The notes: generated by a model not told the origin, from the letters alone. Shown: positions 8,357 through 18,109, numbered from the stretch's first letter. The stretch: 52,572 nucleotides of DNA from Providencia heimbachae ATCC 35613 (GCF_001655055.1 NZ_LXEW01000008.1:1-52572), one strand, 5' to 3'. Made by a program: numbers and translations.

Positions 8357-9414
8357 TTGAGGCATTGGGTGATAAAATTTCCTATGTGAATTTTTATCGC
8401 TTCTGCCAATTACTGGAAAATAAACAACCCCACAATATCCCATTAGGTAGTTCGCAAGATCCCAAAACGGATCCGATCCGTTTTCGTCCACACCGTGGAA
8501 TGGGGTTTCCTACAACGGAAATTAATGGGCTTGATCAGGATGACCGCTATCGCCCATCCGATGTCCCCAGTGTAAGAACCACTTTTCTCGGTTTATATGG
8601 TATTACCTCACCACTGCCAACTTCATACCTCGATGATATTGCGCAACGGCGAGATGGTATTGATTCACTGACAGACTTTTTAGATATTTTTAATCATCGG
8701 CTAACAACGCAGTTTTATCGCATTTGGCGTAAATACTCCTACCCAGCGACCTTTGCCGCTGGCGGAGAAGATGAGACATCCCAATATTTATATGGATTAA
8801 TTGGTTTGGGGATCCCCGGTTGTGCGAACCATGTGCAAACGCCACTCTCCCGTTTTTTAGCGCTATTGGGCACAATGCGTTTACCGACTCGGACGGCAGA
8901 AGGTATTATCGCACTCATTACCTTATTAGCGCCGAATACTTCAGTACAGGTTATTCCTCATGACCCAAGGCGTATCGAATTAGACAAACCCACCATTTTG
9001 TCAGTTCAGCACCCTATCACGCTAAAAAATAAGCCGGTATTGGGGACATATGCCACAGACGTCAATAGCCAAGTACTGATCAAGCTACAAACAACCGACC
9101 TGTCAGAAGCGCGTGAATGGCAAAGTGATGGGCAAATCTATCAAGACCTAATGGCGCTGTTGCATGTCTATTTAGGCTCTAGAGTTAATGCCCGATTAAC
9201 CTTAACTTTACCCCGCAATTTATTGCCAGATGCGAGCTTAAATTCTAAATCTTATCAAGGCGTCCAACTGGGACGTACCGCCGTAATGCGGCCACATGGC
9301 AATGCAAAAGCCTTCTTTGATACTGAAATTACCATTGGCCTAGGCCATTACCTACGCCTGAAGCCCAATTTTCAACGCCAACAAAGTGATGAATATGCTA
9401 ACTATCGATTCTAA
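8320..9414 (+). CDS. tssG: TssG baseplate protein (VasB/ImpH)
   Basis: A 364-residue T6SS wedge protein. Family features: VNFYRFCQLLE near the N-terminus, then DPIRFRPHRGMGFPTTEI, FLGLYGITSPLPTSYLDDI and FLDIFNHRLTTQFYRIWRKYSY. It binds TssF and TssK in the baseplate. The ATG lies within the last codons of tssF, and its own end overlaps tssJ. Intact and of normal length. Confidence 0.95.
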   Translation: MDRKSQSSATAVIEALGDKISYVNFYRFCQLLENKQPHNIPLGSSQDPKTDPIRFRPHRGMGFPTTEINGLDQDDRYRPSDVPSVRTTFLGLYGITSPLPTSYLDDIAQRRDGIDSLTDFLDIFNHRLTTQFYRIWRKYSYPATFAAGGEDETSQYLYGLIGLGIPGCANHVQTPLSRFLALLGTMRLPTRTAEGIIALITLLAPNTSVQVIPHDPRRIELDKPTILSVQHPITLKNKPVLGTYATDVNSQVLIKLQTTDLSEAREWQSDGQIYQDLMALLHVYLGSRVNARLTLTLPRNLLPDASLNSKSYQGVQLGRTAVMRPHGNAKAFFDTEITIGLGHYLRLKPNFQRQQSDEYANYRF

Positions 9415-9979
9415 AAAAAATCATTCCTCGGTTAAACCATTTACTCGCGGTATTCAATCCACGCGTCATGCTTTTTTATTGATGGCAGTGTTAGGTTTAA
9501 CGGGTTGCGGATTAACGCAAACTATTGGTGACGGCACAAGCAACATCGCTAAATCTATTTTTTATAAGCAAATTAAAGTGGTGCATTTAGATTTTGTGGC
9601 GCGAGATGCCTTAAATACCAATGACAACGGGGTATCACTGTCAACGATCATTCGTGTTTACCAATTGAAAAATGCGGATAACTTCAACGACACAGATTAC
9701 CCATCGTTATTTGCTGAGGATAGCGAAGTGCTGAAATCATCACTACTGGCGCAAAAAGACCTACGTATCCGCCCGGGTGAATCGATTTCACTCGATATGC
9801 CAATGGAAGAAGGTGCCGAATTTGTCGCCATTGCAGTTATGTTTCATGATCCTGATTTAATCACGGATGATTGGCGAGTGGTTATCCCTAAAAAACGTTT
9901 ACTGCCTGATGATCCGCGCCGTCTTGTGCTATCAGAACACACAATGACGCTGAATCCGTTAGGGGATTATAAGTTATGA
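9389..9979 (+). CDS. tssJ: TssJ outer-membrane lipoprotein (VasD)
   Basis: A 196-residue T6SS lipoprotein. A hydrophobic signal (HAFLLMAVLGLTGCG) ends in the lipobox LTGC, with the lipidated Cys near residue 40. The mature part has the TssJ pattern (VVHLDFVARDALNTNDNGVSLSTIIRVYQL, SLFAEDSEVL, RPGESISLDMPMEEGAEFVAIAVMF). It anchors TssM to the outer membrane. Three in-frame starts are close together (GTG 9386, ATG 9389, ATG 9395). All give a rather long basic n-region before the signal. It overlaps tssG and shares ATGA with tssE. Confidence 0.93.
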   Translation: MNMLTIDSKKNHSSVKPFTRGIQSTRHAFLLMAVLGLTGCGLTQTIGDGTSNIAKSIFYKQIKVVHLDFVARDALNTNDNGVSLSTIIRVYQLKNADNFNDTDYPSLFAEDSEVLKSSLLAQKDLRIRPGESISLDMPMEEGAEFVAIAVMFHDPDLITDDWRVVIPKKRLLPDDPRRLVLSEHTMTLNPLGDYKL

Positions 9980-10404
9980 GCCAGCCATCCTTATATGAGA
10001 TGTTAACCGGTTATTTCGCCGGTGGCTTACCCATCGAAACGATTGATGAGGAAGAACAACTCATTCTTTCGGTGATGGATAATATACGACGTATTTTAAA
10101 TTCACGAGCAGGTACAATTGACCATTTGCCGGATTATGGGCTACCTGACATGAGTAAAATGATCCAAGGATTACCCGGTACCGCCCATAATATGATGAAC
10201 ATATTATCGAATACTTTGTTGAAGTATGAGCCACGCATTAAGTCCCTCTCCCTTGTGCTATTACCACAGAACGAATTTGGTACTCTACGTTATTCCTTGG
10301 ATGTTGAATTACACGAACGTGGGCTTATACGCTATGGCACTGAGTTTGTGCCCGATGGACGCATTCTTTTGCATCATCTAAAAAAACAATTTGATCTATC
10401 CTAA
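9976..10404 (+). CDS. tssE: TssE (gp25-like baseplate protein)
   Basis: A 142-residue gp25-like T6SS wedge subunit, related to lysozyme-like baseplate protein gp25 of phage T4. Recognised by ILSVMDNIRRILNSRAGTIDHLPDYGLPDMS, the family core with its SR(A/S)G motif, and a C-terminal beta region. Its start codon overlaps the tssJ stop (ATGA), a typical coupled junction. Complete. Confidence 0.95.
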   Translation: MSQPSLYEMLTGYFAGGLPIETIDEEEQLILSVMDNIRRILNSRAGTIDHLPDYGLPDMSKMIQGLPGTAHNMMNILSNTLLKYEPRIKSLSLVLLPQNEFGTLRYSLDVELHERGLIRYGTEFVPDGRILLHHLKKQFDLS

Positions 10405-10443
10405 ATCGCCTTATAGGCCGACTATTTTATTTTTGAGGCTGGT

Positions 10444-11820
10444 ATGAATTCTGACTTAAATACGCTACGTCCCGGTGGCGACCCTCGCACACTCAGTGAT
10501 TTTTCCGCATTAAAAGAAGAACTAAACAAACGTTTTCACCCTGCCCGTCCTGATGTTGATTGGGCGAGAGCCCATGGGCTTTGTTTATCATTATTTAACC
10601 AAAATGGGGCAGATTTACAAACCGCGGCATGGTTTACACTGATTCGTCAACATCAAGCCGGTATTGATGGGTTGAATGAAGGGTTATCAATCATACAAAT
10701 TCTACTCAGTCAGCATTGGCAAGCTATCTGGCCACAGCAAACTCATGCTCGAGTTGAAATTTTATCCGTGCTTAGCCAGCAATTAATTGCCGGATTGCGT
10801 AGTATTCACCCTATTTACGCTGATTTACCTGCGTTATATCAAGCTGAATCAACGCTGAGTAAAATTGGTCAGCAACTGCAATCATTAGAACTAAAACACT
10901 TAACGCAACTCGAACGCTTACAAGATTTACTCACCACCCAAGCAAGGCAACTTGAAAGTACGGATATGCCTGACAGCGGGTTTGTGCCATCAACGCCACT
11001 GAAAATGCCACCTTCTTCTCCCTCTAGCTTCCATGTACGCACGGCTGCAACGCCAATATCAATCAAAGCGAACGCGACATTAACAACAAATTCCCCGCAA
11101 CCCACTGCCGCGGACATAGCAAAAAAACAATATCGTCGAGGATTAGGGATCGGCATATTGGCCGGACTGGTTACAGCGAGTGTTTTAGGAACCGGAATAC
11201 TCTATGGGTTATCACCTGATTTTATTGCCCAAATCAAAGCATCAAAAAGTATTGAACATGTTTTACCTAAGTTGCCTGATTTTAACGTCAATACTGAATC
11301 TATTTTGAAATCTCAATTAGTCGATAAAGCAAATCCAGAGCTAGTATCAACCCAACATCTTGCTTCAATCGATGGCTATCTTGGTGAATTAGAATCACTC
11401 TCTCCGATTTGGTCACAAGAGTATGCCTTTGATATGGTGAGTTTTCTTAAAAAACAATTCAATAATAATTCTGATATCAATAAATTAAATGAACAATGGC
11501 AGCAAAATATTCAGGTTAACGCCTTGCCCGAAGATCGCTTAAATCAATGGTCTGAAGGTATGGCTAAGTTAAATGCATTGAGCCTGCGATTGGATAGCCT
11601 TGATGGTAAGCCTCGCAGTTATATGACCGGTTCGGAATTAAAAACGATCATATTCAATGCACGGGAAAACTTTAATCGAAGTATTCCTCTGGAAGAAGAG
11701 TTACGACAATTAGAAGCATTACAGAAAAAAGGCACTGTCGCCGAATCCGAGTACCAACGGATTGATACGCATTTTAAGCAATTGCTTAACCGTTACACGC
11801 TTATTTTGCATGAGAAATAA
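10444..11820 (+). CDS. VasL/TagA-like TssA relative
   Basis: A 458-residue protein with an N-terminal ImpA_N-type domain (RPGGDPRTLSDFSALKEELNKRFHPARPDVDW). A Pro/Ser/Thr-rich linker spans about residues 175-225. A single TM helix (GLGIGILAGLVTASVLGTGILYG, about 232-254) follows, then a helical C-terminal region. This architecture matches VasL/TagA proteins, TssA relatives that in some bacteria stop and hold the extended sheath at the distal membrane. Function here is inferred from architecture. The start has GAGGCTGGT upstream, 39 bases after tssE. Confidence 0.8.
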   Translation: MNSDLNTLRPGGDPRTLSDFSALKEELNKRFHPARPDVDWARAHGLCLSLFNQNGADLQTAAWFTLIRQHQAGIDGLNEGLSIIQILLSQHWQAIWPQQTHARVEILSVLSQQLIAGLRSIHPIYADLPALYQAESTLSKIGQQLQSLELKHLTQLERLQDLLTTQARQLESTDMPDSGFVPSTPLKMPPSSPSSFHVRTAATPISIKANATLTTNSPQPTAADIAKKQYRRGLGIGILAGLVTASVLGTGILYGLSPDFIAQIKASKSIEHVLPKLPDFNVNTESILKSQLVDKANPELVSTQHLASIDGYLGELESLSPIWSQEYAFDMVSFLKKQFNNNSDINKLNEQWQQNIQVNALPEDRLNQWSEGMAKLNALSLRLDSLDGKPRSYMTGSELKTIIFNARENFNRSIPLEEELRQLEALQKKGTVAESEYQRIDTHFKQLLNRYTLILHEK

Positions 11821-11846
11821 TTATCTCAATAACAAGGTTATTTAAT

Positions 11847-12689
11847 ATGAAGGGTTTTGTCTTATTTTTATTTATTTTATTTTCCCCTTTTCCATTTTTT
11901 GCATCACAAAATAGCGTGAAACAATCTGATATTGAACAATGGACTGAACTTGCTACAAATAAAAATTCGGCTCAAGCACAATATGCTTTAGGTATTTCAT
12001 ATTTCTATGGCGATGGTGTTGAAAAAAATAATACTAAAGCCATTGAGTGGCTTGAAAAGTCAGCGAAGCAAGGTGATGTTGACGCTCAATCTTTTTTAGG
12101 CGCTATTTATTATTGGGGCACTAGCTCAATACCTATAGATTATACTAAGGCTTTATTGTGGAATGAAAAAGCTGCAAATAATAATCATGTTAATGGTCAA
12201 TTCTATTTAGGATTAATGTATGGCAAAGGGCTTGCGGTAAAACAAAATCATGAAAAAGCACTCTATTGGCTCACTAAAGCGACTGAAAATGAGTACAACT
12301 CCGATGCAGCTAAATACTATTTAGGTTTGATGTATGCTAATGGCTACGGTGTTCCTAAAGACTATGTAAAAGCAAGAGCCCTATTTAAAAGCATGTACAG
12401 TGATATACAAGGCCTTTATGTCTTAGCGCTTATGAATATTGAAGGAATTGGAGGAGAACAAAATTATGAAGAAGCACGGAGATTGCTAGAGCAAGTAGCT
12501 GTAAGTGAGGAGCGTGAAATCATAGTTCCAAAATCACTTATTTATTTGATTCTATTAATGGAAACAAAAAAAATACAACCTAAATTATTTAGTAATTCAG
12601 TTATTTACGCATATGTATTATTAAATTATGCATTAAAACCTTATCCATCAATACAAGAGAGAGTAAATAATATCATTATTGGTGATTAA
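11847..12689 (+). CDS. Secreted Sel1-repeat protein
   Basis: A 280-residue protein with an N-terminal signal peptide (LFLFILFSPFPFFASQ) and about five Sel1-like repeats. Examples are AQYALGISYFYGDGVEKNNTKAIEWLEKSAKQG, shown here only in part as AQYALGISYFYGDGVEKN, and YYLGLMYANGYGVPKDY. Such solenoids bind proteins or peptidoglycan-related partners; no enzymatic motif is present. It is the last + strand gene of the T6SS block, 26 bases after the VasL-like gene. Its composition is clearly more AT-rich than the tss genes before it, as is the 5' end of the cluster. It may be an immunity or accessory protein; that is inference from position only. Confidence 0.75.
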   Translation: MKGFVLFLFILFSPFPFFASQNSVKQSDIEQWTELATNKNSAQAQYALGISYFYGDGVEKNNTKAIEWLEKSAKQGDVDAQSFLGAIYYWGTSSIPIDYTKALLWNEKAANNNHVNGQFYLGLMYGKGLAVKQNHEKALYWLTKATENEYNSDAAKYYLGLMYANGYGVPKDYVKARALFKSMYSDIQGLYVLALMNIEGIGGEQNYEEARRLLEQVAVSEEREIIVPKSLIYLILLMETKKIQPKLFSNSVIYAYVLLNYALKPYPSIQERVNNIIIGD

Positions 12690-12739
12690 TTAGCCCCTCT
12701 TATCTTCTTTAACAACGGCTCTTTTAAACGCATCATTAC

Positions 12740-12768
12740 GTGTCATCATGCCAATTTAGGCGTATAAT
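12740..12768 (+). promoter_or_regulatory. Putative sigma-70 promoter of mnmH
   Basis: A perfect -10 hexamer TATAAT (12763-12768) lies 17 bases after GTGTCA (12740-12745, 4 of 6 to the -35 consensus). It sits 40 bases before the mnmH start and after the end of the T6SS block, so mnmH probably has its own promoter. Confidence 0.45.
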
Positions 12769-12808
12769 AATTCGCATTACAACCTGAATTGACAACACAA
12801 TTTTTATT

Positions 12809-13894
12809 ATGGAATTAATCCCATCGTCTCAAAATATCCGCCAACTTCTTGCTTCCGATACACCTTTAATCGATGTTCGAGCACCTATTGAATTTCATCA
12901 GGGTTCAATGCCTGCTGCTTATAATTTTCCATTAATGAATGATGATGAACGGGCTGCGGTGGGAACCTGCTATAAAAAATATGGTTCAGAAAAAGCACTG
13001 GCACTCGGCCATCAACTGGTTAATGGCGATGTGCGAGCAGATCGTTTAGCGGCTTGGATGGAAGCATGTAAACATTTCTCCAATGGATATATTTGCTGCG
13101 CTCGTGGTGGAATGCGTTCACACATTGTTCAACAATGGCTAAAAGAAGCTGGTATTGATTATCCTCTGATAACTGGGGGTTACAAAGCCTTGCGTCAAGC
13201 AACAATAGATGCAATGAATGAACTTACTCAACGACCCATTGTGCTCATCGGCGGCTGTACAGGCAGCGGAAAAACGACATTAGTGGGTGAATTAGCCGAT
13301 GGCATCGATCTTGAAGGTCTTGCTCACCATCGTGGCTCATCGTTTGGTCGAACACTACAACCTCAGTTCTCACAAGCGACATTTGAAAATCATCTCACCG
13401 TTTCCATGTTAAAAAAAGCGAGCCAATGCACTCGCTGGGTATTAGAAGATGAAGGCCGTGCTATCGGTATTAATAGCTTGCCTGAGTCATTGCGGAATCA
13501 GATGGAAGACGCTGACATTGTTGTTGTTGAAGATCCTTTTGAACTCAGAATTGAGCGATTAAAAGAAGAGTACTTTGACCGAATGACCCATGATTTTTTA
13601 AATGCTTATGGGGAAGAAAAAGGTTGGATTGAGTATAGCGAATATCTCCATCATGGTTTGCATGCCATTCGTAAACGTTTAGGATCTCAGCGGGCAATCG
13701 AGCTGACAAATTTACTGGATAATGCCCTTAATGTACAAAAAATCAGCGGTAATACCGAGGTTCATTTTGATTGGTTACGTCCGTTACTTCATGAATATTA
13801 TGACCCGATGTATCGTTATCAATTGAGTAAAAAACAGGAGCGAATTGTCTTTAGTGGAACCTATGACGCTGTTTTGCAATGGCTACAAAGATAA
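12809..13894 (+). CDS. mnmH: tRNA 2-selenouridine synthase
   Basis: A 361-residue MnmH/SelU protein that replaces sulfur by selenium at the wobble 2-thiouridine of tRNAs for Lys, Glu and Gln, using selenophosphate. Domain order: N-terminal rhodanese ([26 protein letters not shown]) with the active-site Cys in CCARGGMRS near residue 95. A P-loop domain follows with Walker [10 protein letters not shown] near residues 149-157, thought to bind the tRNA or the geranyl donor step. Length equals the E. coli enzyme. No selD or selA is in the window, so the selenium source is elsewhere. Confidence 0.95.
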   Translation: MELIPSSQNIRQLLASDTPLIDVRAPIEFHQGSMPAAYNFPLMNDDERAAVGTCYKKYGSEKALALGHQLVNGDVRADRLAAWMEACKHFSNGYICCARGGMRSHIVQQWLKEAGIDYPLITGGYKALRQATIDAMNELTQRPIVLIGGCTGSGKTTLVGELADGIDLEGLAHHRGSSFGRTLQPQFSQATFENHLTVSMLKKASQCTRWVLEDEGRAIGINSLPESLRNQMEDADIVVVEDPFELRIERLKEEYFDRMTHDFLNAYGEEKGWIEYSEYLHHGLHAIRKRLGSQRAIELTNLLDNALNVQKISGNTEVHFDWLRPLLHEYYDPMYRYQLSKKQERIVFSGTYDAVLQWLQR

Positions 13895-13922
13895 CTATTA
13901 ATCACGTTACCCCACCAATATT

Positions 13923-13965
13923 TATCCTCTATAAGACCTTATCATCACCTCACTTATAGAGGATA
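13923..13965. terminator. 13-bp inverted repeat after mnmH
   Basis: TATCCTCTATAAG (13923-13935) is exactly complementary to CTTATAGAGGATA (13953-13965), with a 17-base loop. It starts 28 bases after the mnmH stop. There is no T-run behind it, so a rho-independent terminator is only possible; a processing site or an operator would also fit. Confidence 0.4.
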
Positions 13966-14161
13966 CCCCGACCTAAATTACCAAGAATTCAATACGTACA
14001 GTTATCTACTTATTTTACGCCACTTATTTTTCGATAAAAATTAATGAGATCTGTATTTGATTTCTTAACGTTACTTTCCCATTGCTGCTTAACCTTTGTT
14101 AGTATCATATTGTTTTGCAAGCACATAAAATTATAAACTTAATTTTAAAAGGAAAATAACT

Positions 14162-15289
14162 ATGCGTAAGCCTTTTACAAATCACATCCAGGTAAAAACA
14201 ATTGCTGCCATTGCGGTCGGATTAGCACTCTCATTTCAAAGCTTAGCAGCACCAACAATTACCCCTCCGCAGGCTAACTATTCAGACTACGTTAGCCAAC
14301 GTCAAACGGTCGACCTTCTCGTAAATGAAGCACTTCAAGCGTTTAAAAATCCTTCACGGGTTTCTGATGCTGGCTTTACCGGCAAATTGCCGTCTAATCT
14401 TGAAATTGTTGCTCAAAAACTACTTCAAGCCCACAAACTTGAGCCCTATCGTGTCGATTTATTATTTAGCGCCGCTAGCGCTTATATTTACAATAATAAC
14501 GTTGATAAGGCACTGGAAATCTATCGTGATATTCTTGAAGTTGCGCCCGATGACATTGATGCCTTAATTTATTTATCAGCATGGTCACGTTTTGCGGGCA
14601 AAACGCAAGACAGTGAAAAATACCTCGCACAATTAAATGAATTAAACGTAAATAAAGCACAAGAGCTCAGCGAGTTTTATAAGGTTATTGACCGCGTTAC
14701 CACAATGCCAATCACCGATAACCTTTCACCTGAGTTACAAAAAAAATTACGCGAAAGTCAGGAAGGAACGGCAATTGTGACATTAGGTTACGCCCTTAAC
14801 CCAGATGGAAGCATGCATGATATCTTAATCAAACGGCTTGAAAAAACGTTACAAATTGCCAATGAGTTACCTAGTGCAATTATCTTAGTCACTGGCGGTG
14901 TGCCTCAGAATAATAAAACTGAAGGTAAACTAATGGCTGATTGGTTAATCAAACAAGGTGTTGATAAAACACGTATTTACCAAGATAATTACGCAAGAAC
15001 TACCGTAGAAAACGCCTTATACAGCCGCTATGCGCTGGCTAAGCATCGCATCAAAGATACGGTATTAATTAGCTCCGGCAGTCATATCCGTCGTGCGGAT
15101 GCCATATTTACCTTAGCAAGCTGGGAGACTGGCCCTCGTAATATTCAATTTTACGGCATAGTTGCATTAGATAAGCCATTAGAAGAATTGCAAAAAGTGA
15201 ATCAAAAAGATATTCAAGGCATTTATCGCGACGGCTTGAAGGCGCTTGGTTTATGGAGTTTCCGCAGTTATCCACTTGAAGAACGTTAA
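14162..15289 (+). CDS. Exported TPR-DUF218 (YdcF/SanA-like) protein
   Basis: A 375-residue protein. A signal peptide (IAAIAVGLALSFQSLAA) is followed by a helical TPR-like region (LLFSAASAYIYNNNVDKALEIYRDILEVAPDDIDALI). The C-terminal DUF218 domain covers about residues 195-360 (AIVTLGYALNPDGSMHDILIKRLEKTL, ILVTGGVPQNNKTEGKLMADWL, YARTTVENALYS, VLISSGSHIRRADAIF). DUF218 proteins include SanA and ElyC, envelope proteins tied to barrier function and peptidoglycan or ECA homeostasis. The activity is unproved. Periplasmic location is expected. The ATG follows AAAGGAAAA. Confidence 0.8.
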   Translation: MRKPFTNHIQVKTIAAIAVGLALSFQSLAAPTITPPQANYSDYVSQRQTVDLLVNEALQAFKNPSRVSDAGFTGKLPSNLEIVAQKLLQAHKLEPYRVDLLFSAASAYIYNNNVDKALEIYRDILEVAPDDIDALIYLSAWSRFAGKTQDSEKYLAQLNELNVNKAQELSEFYKVIDRVTTMPITDNLSPELQKKLRESQEGTAIVTLGYALNPDGSMHDILIKRLEKTLQIANELPSAIILVTGGVPQNNKTEGKLMADWLIKQGVDKTRIYQDNYARTTVENALYSRYALAKHRIKDTVLISSGSHIRRADAIFTLASWETGPRNIQFYGIVALDKPLEELQKVNQKDIQGIYRDGLKALGLWSFRSYPLEER

Positions 15290-15345
15290 TTTTTTATTTA
15301 AAAAAACACAATCGTCCCATTGATTGAATTAAGATTAACCTAACC

Positions 15346-15386
15346 GCAGGGTACCTCATCGCAATAATGACTGTGGGGTACCCTGC
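15346..15386. terminator. Hairpin between convergent genes
   Basis: GCAGGGTACC (15346-15355) pairs perfectly with GGTACCCTGC (15377-15386), and two more pairs extend the stem inward. It lies between the stops of the + strand DUF218 gene and the - strand membrane protein gene. Its T-tracts are weak, but position and stem strength support a shared terminator. Confidence 0.6.
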
Positions 15387-15399
15387 TTATCTGTTTACA

Positions 15400-15810
15400 C
15401 TAATACAATATTGCACCGACTAGATAAAATAAACCCAGAATTAAACATACCGATGAACTAACATACCAAAATAGATCACTATTTCCTTCAAATCGAGACT
15501 TTAATAATGGGAATAATGCAGCCCTAAGTAGAAATATGGTAGCAACAATCATCAAAATGGGTGAGGTAAATGGCAAAGAAGGGCTACCTTTTGCCGCAGT
15601 AAAGGCATAAGTCGCACATATTGCCAGTACACCGCCTACAATAATTGCTGCAACATTAGGATACCAACTCCCTTTTTCTGCTTTTTTAACAAGTGACTCC
15701 CCCGCCCCTAAAAAGCGGAAGCCTGCCGCTCCCCAAAATAGACATGCAAAATGTAATAATGCAGCAATCAACGTAAATATTGAAGCTAGGTATAACGTAT
15801 AACTTCCCAT
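15400..15810 (-). CDS. Small four-TM membrane protein, unknown
   Basis: A 136-residue, mostly hydrophobic protein. I count four TM segments: near residues 5-28, 52-70, 82-100 and 113-134. A short basic loop (GESLVKKAEKGSWYPN) follows the first. No motif I can name. It is monocistronic-looking: 126 bases separate it from the LysE-type gene upstream on the same strand, and a hairpin follows it. Function unknown. Confidence 0.65.
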   Translation of the reverse strand: MGSYTLYLASIFTLIAALLHFACLFWGAAGFRFLGAGESLVKKAEKGSWYPNVAAIIVGGVLAICATYAFTAAKGSPSLPFTSPILMIVATIFLLRAALFPLLKSRFEGNSDLFWYVSSSVCLILGLFYLVGAILY

Positions 15811-15936
15811 TCGAGGATCTCAAATTAGCCATAGACAATATAAATTAACAACTCAATGGCAGTAAGCCATAAAGTTTAAAATTAAGTGCTTTAAACCGTA
15901 TATTCAATACACAAATTTGAGTTTTTTGTGTATGAA

Positions 15937-16581
15937 TTATCTTTTGCTCATTAGCTCGGAGATACCCTGATAAATTAGCTTAGAGGCTAACGCACCTAAT
16001 ACTAAACCCACAAACTTGCCGACGACTTTATGGACTCGCGAATAGGTTCGTCTAACTGAGCTTAATGAAAAGGTTTGGCATAAAATGATACGCCATATTA
16101 ATGACGCCAAAACAATGCCTAACCACATTAATACTTTTGCCCACAGTGGCGTCGCTGGTGAAATAGTTGTCGAAAAAATACTGACAAAGAATAAAACAGT
16201 TTGAGGATTAGAGAGATCCGCAATGAGCCCACGGCGAAAATAGGTTCCTGTCGGAAATTTTTCCTGTGTATTTTCTGTTGATAAATTAAGCTGAGTTCTA
16301 TTTTTAAAGACACTTATCGCATAATAAAAAAGGTATAATCCGCCTAAAATCTTAATCAACGAAAATAAAGAGCCAAATTCAGACATCAATGTAACTAGGC
16401 CAAAAAGCCCTAGCCCTGAATAAATAGCATCACCCAGAACAACGCCATAACCACATGTTAAGCCAGCTTTTTTACCCGAACTCAATGTAGTTTGCACAAC
16501 GGTGAATAAGTTAGCGCCAGGGTTAAAAAAGGTTAACACGAATAAAAATAACGTGATTATAATGCTATGAATGGGATCCAT
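15937..16581 (-). CDS. LysE/RhtB-family amino-acid exporter
   Basis: A 214-residue inner-membrane exporter of the LysE superfamily. Family features are the N-terminal NPGANLFTVVQTTLSSGKKAGL, the glycine-rich LGDAIYSGLGLFGL, the LGGLYLFYYAISVFKN segment, and FRRGLIADLSNPQTVLFFVSIF, where the LSNPK/Q motif is diagnostic. About six TM segments. Substrate, probably an amino acid such as threonine or homoserine, cannot be read from the sequence. The ATG follows AGGAAG. Confidence 0.85.
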   Translation of the reverse strand: MDPIHSIIITLFLFVLTFFNPGANLFTVVQTTLSSGKKAGLTCGYGVVLGDAIYSGLGLFGLVTLMSEFGSLFSLIKILGGLYLFYYAISVFKNRTQLNLSTENTQEKFPTGTYFRRGLIADLSNPQTVLFFVSIFSTTISPATPLWAKVLMWLGIVLASLIWRIILCQTFSLSSVRRTYSRVHKVVGKFVGLVLGALASKLIYQGISELMSKR

Positions 16582-16697
16582 AATTTGTTCTTCCTAGACT
16601 TAGGGATAACAGCATTATAAGCACGAAATAATCGACAACTCTATTTAAAAATTGGAGATTGACTGAACAAATTTAGATTTATTTTTAATCCGAAAAA

Positions 16698-17159
16698 TTA
16701 AGAGGCTAACGCTTTTTTTCTGTGCAATAACCATTTATCTAATTCATTGGCAAATTGCTGGCGATCACGTTGATTTAAAGTTGCAGGCCCACCTGTTTGA
16801 ATACCACTTGCTCGCATCGTATCCATAAAATCACGGATGGTTAAACGTTCACGAATAGTGGCTTCACTATAACGTTCTCCTCGTGGATTTAGCGCAATAG
16901 CCCCCTTCTCCATCACTTCAGCAGCAAGCGGAATATCTGCGGTAATCACTAAATCACCGGCATTGGCTAACCTAACAATCTCATTATCCGCAACATCAAA
17001 CCCAGCAGGAACTTGTAACGTTTTTAAAAAAAGTGACGGTGGAACCGTTAGCCGCTGATTGGCCACTAACGTAATTTGCACTTTTTCTCGGTCTGCGGCT
17101 CGATATAAAATTTCTTTAATCACTTTAGGACATGCGTCAGCATCTACCCATATCAACAT
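16698..17159 (-). CDS. yaiI: YaiI/YqxD family protein (DUF188)
   Basis: A 153-residue cytosolic PIN-like-fold protein close to E. coli Yai[21 protein letters not shown] at the start, [36 protein letters not shown] and [18 protein letters not shown] chose the ATG at 17159 because GGGA lies just upstream and the length then matches YaiI. An ATG four codons earlier (17171) is possible. Conserved acidic residues suggest a nuclease-like site, but no activity is established. Confidence 0.9.
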   Translation of the reverse strand: MLIWVDADACPKVIKEILYRAADREKVQITLVANQRLTVPPSLFLKTLQVPAGFDVADNEIVRLANAGDLVITADIPLAAEVMEKGAIALNPRGERYSEATIRERLTIRDFMDTMRASGIQTGGPATLNQRDRQQFANELDKWLLHRKKALAS

Positions 17160-17262
17160 AATATTTCCCATAATTTTTCGAGTAAACTACTGTATATCAT
17201 AACATGTTCATGCATAAATCGTTTATCGTTCAATCACGATAATTGTGATTTATGCTTTTATT

Positions 17263-18015
17263 CTAGGTTAACATCTTAGATGATTTGTAATTTTTGAAAA
17301 GTGCATAACCAATGATAATCCCAAAGAAAAAGGGGACCGATAGCGTTAATTCAAGGTAAACAAATCGATTAAAATTAAATAAATTAGCGTTAATGGCTAG
17401 ATAATAGGCTAAAGGGAAAGCGATAATTCCAGCGCAGATAGATATAAGTAATAAATTTTTAAGTTTAATTAAATTAGCTTGTTGGTTTTTTTTTGATTGT
17501 CTTTGGTGAAACTTAAAATATTTAAAGCATAAATACAATAGCCCCAATAAAGAACCCAGATGCTGCAAGATTTTGTATATCGTAATTTCTTGGCGGTCCG
17601 TCATGTTGATCAAGCCAAATTGCAACAAAGGTAGATTTCTTACTGCGGCTCCTGACTCATGAGTAAAGGAATCCCAAACGATATGCGTCGCGGCACCGAT
17701 AAATAAGGAAAACAGTAAGGTAATAAAATAGCGTTTATCCCATTGGTTATTTTTTTCAATTGGAAAAGGAATAACCTGCTTCAATGGTGTCGCTAGCAGG
17801 TATATTCCAATATAAATGATTAAACAGACTGGAAGCCCAGTATAAAACCAGCCAATAAAATAATGGGCTGTCGTCGCGGTATGATATAAACCAAATGAAT
17901 ACAGTAAATCTGGACTTAAGCTCCCCATGATCAGCGCGGGTAAATTTAAAAAACGTCCCCATTTTGATTGTTTCAATGGAAATACAACGGCTGGGTGTGA
18001 AAAAGTCCAAGGCAT
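17263..18015 (-). CDS. DUF4184 family membrane protein
   Basis: About 250 residues with several TM helices. The N-terminus MPWTFSHPAVVFPLKQ and the conserved LIMGSLSPDLLYSFG and GAATHIVWDSFTHESG segments mark DUF4184. The paired His/Asp pattern (DLLY, H-x-x-W-D-S-x-T-H) recalls metal-dependent membrane hydrolases such as YdjM, but no function is known. A TTG start at 18027 is possible; the family start at MPWTF is preferred. Confidence 0.8.
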   Translation of the reverse strand: MPWTFSHPAVVFPLKQSKWGRFLNLPALIMGSLSPDLLYSFGLYHTATTAHYFIGWFYTGLPVCLIIYIGIYLLATPLKQVIPFPIEKNNQWDKRYFITLLFSLFIGAATHIVWDSFTHESGAAVRNLPLLQFGLINMTDRQEITIYKILQHLGSLLGLLYLCFKYFKFHQRQSKKNQQANLIKLKNLLLISICAGIIAFPLAYYLAINANLFNFNRFVYLELTLSVPFFFGIIIGYALFKNYKSSKMLT

Positions 18016-18109
18016 AAAAACGCTCAAAATAATCTATTGTTGAAGAATAGCTTGCGTTAAAAAACACCATAAATCTATACGAGAAGTCGGAAAAACAATG
18101 TGTGGTTAA

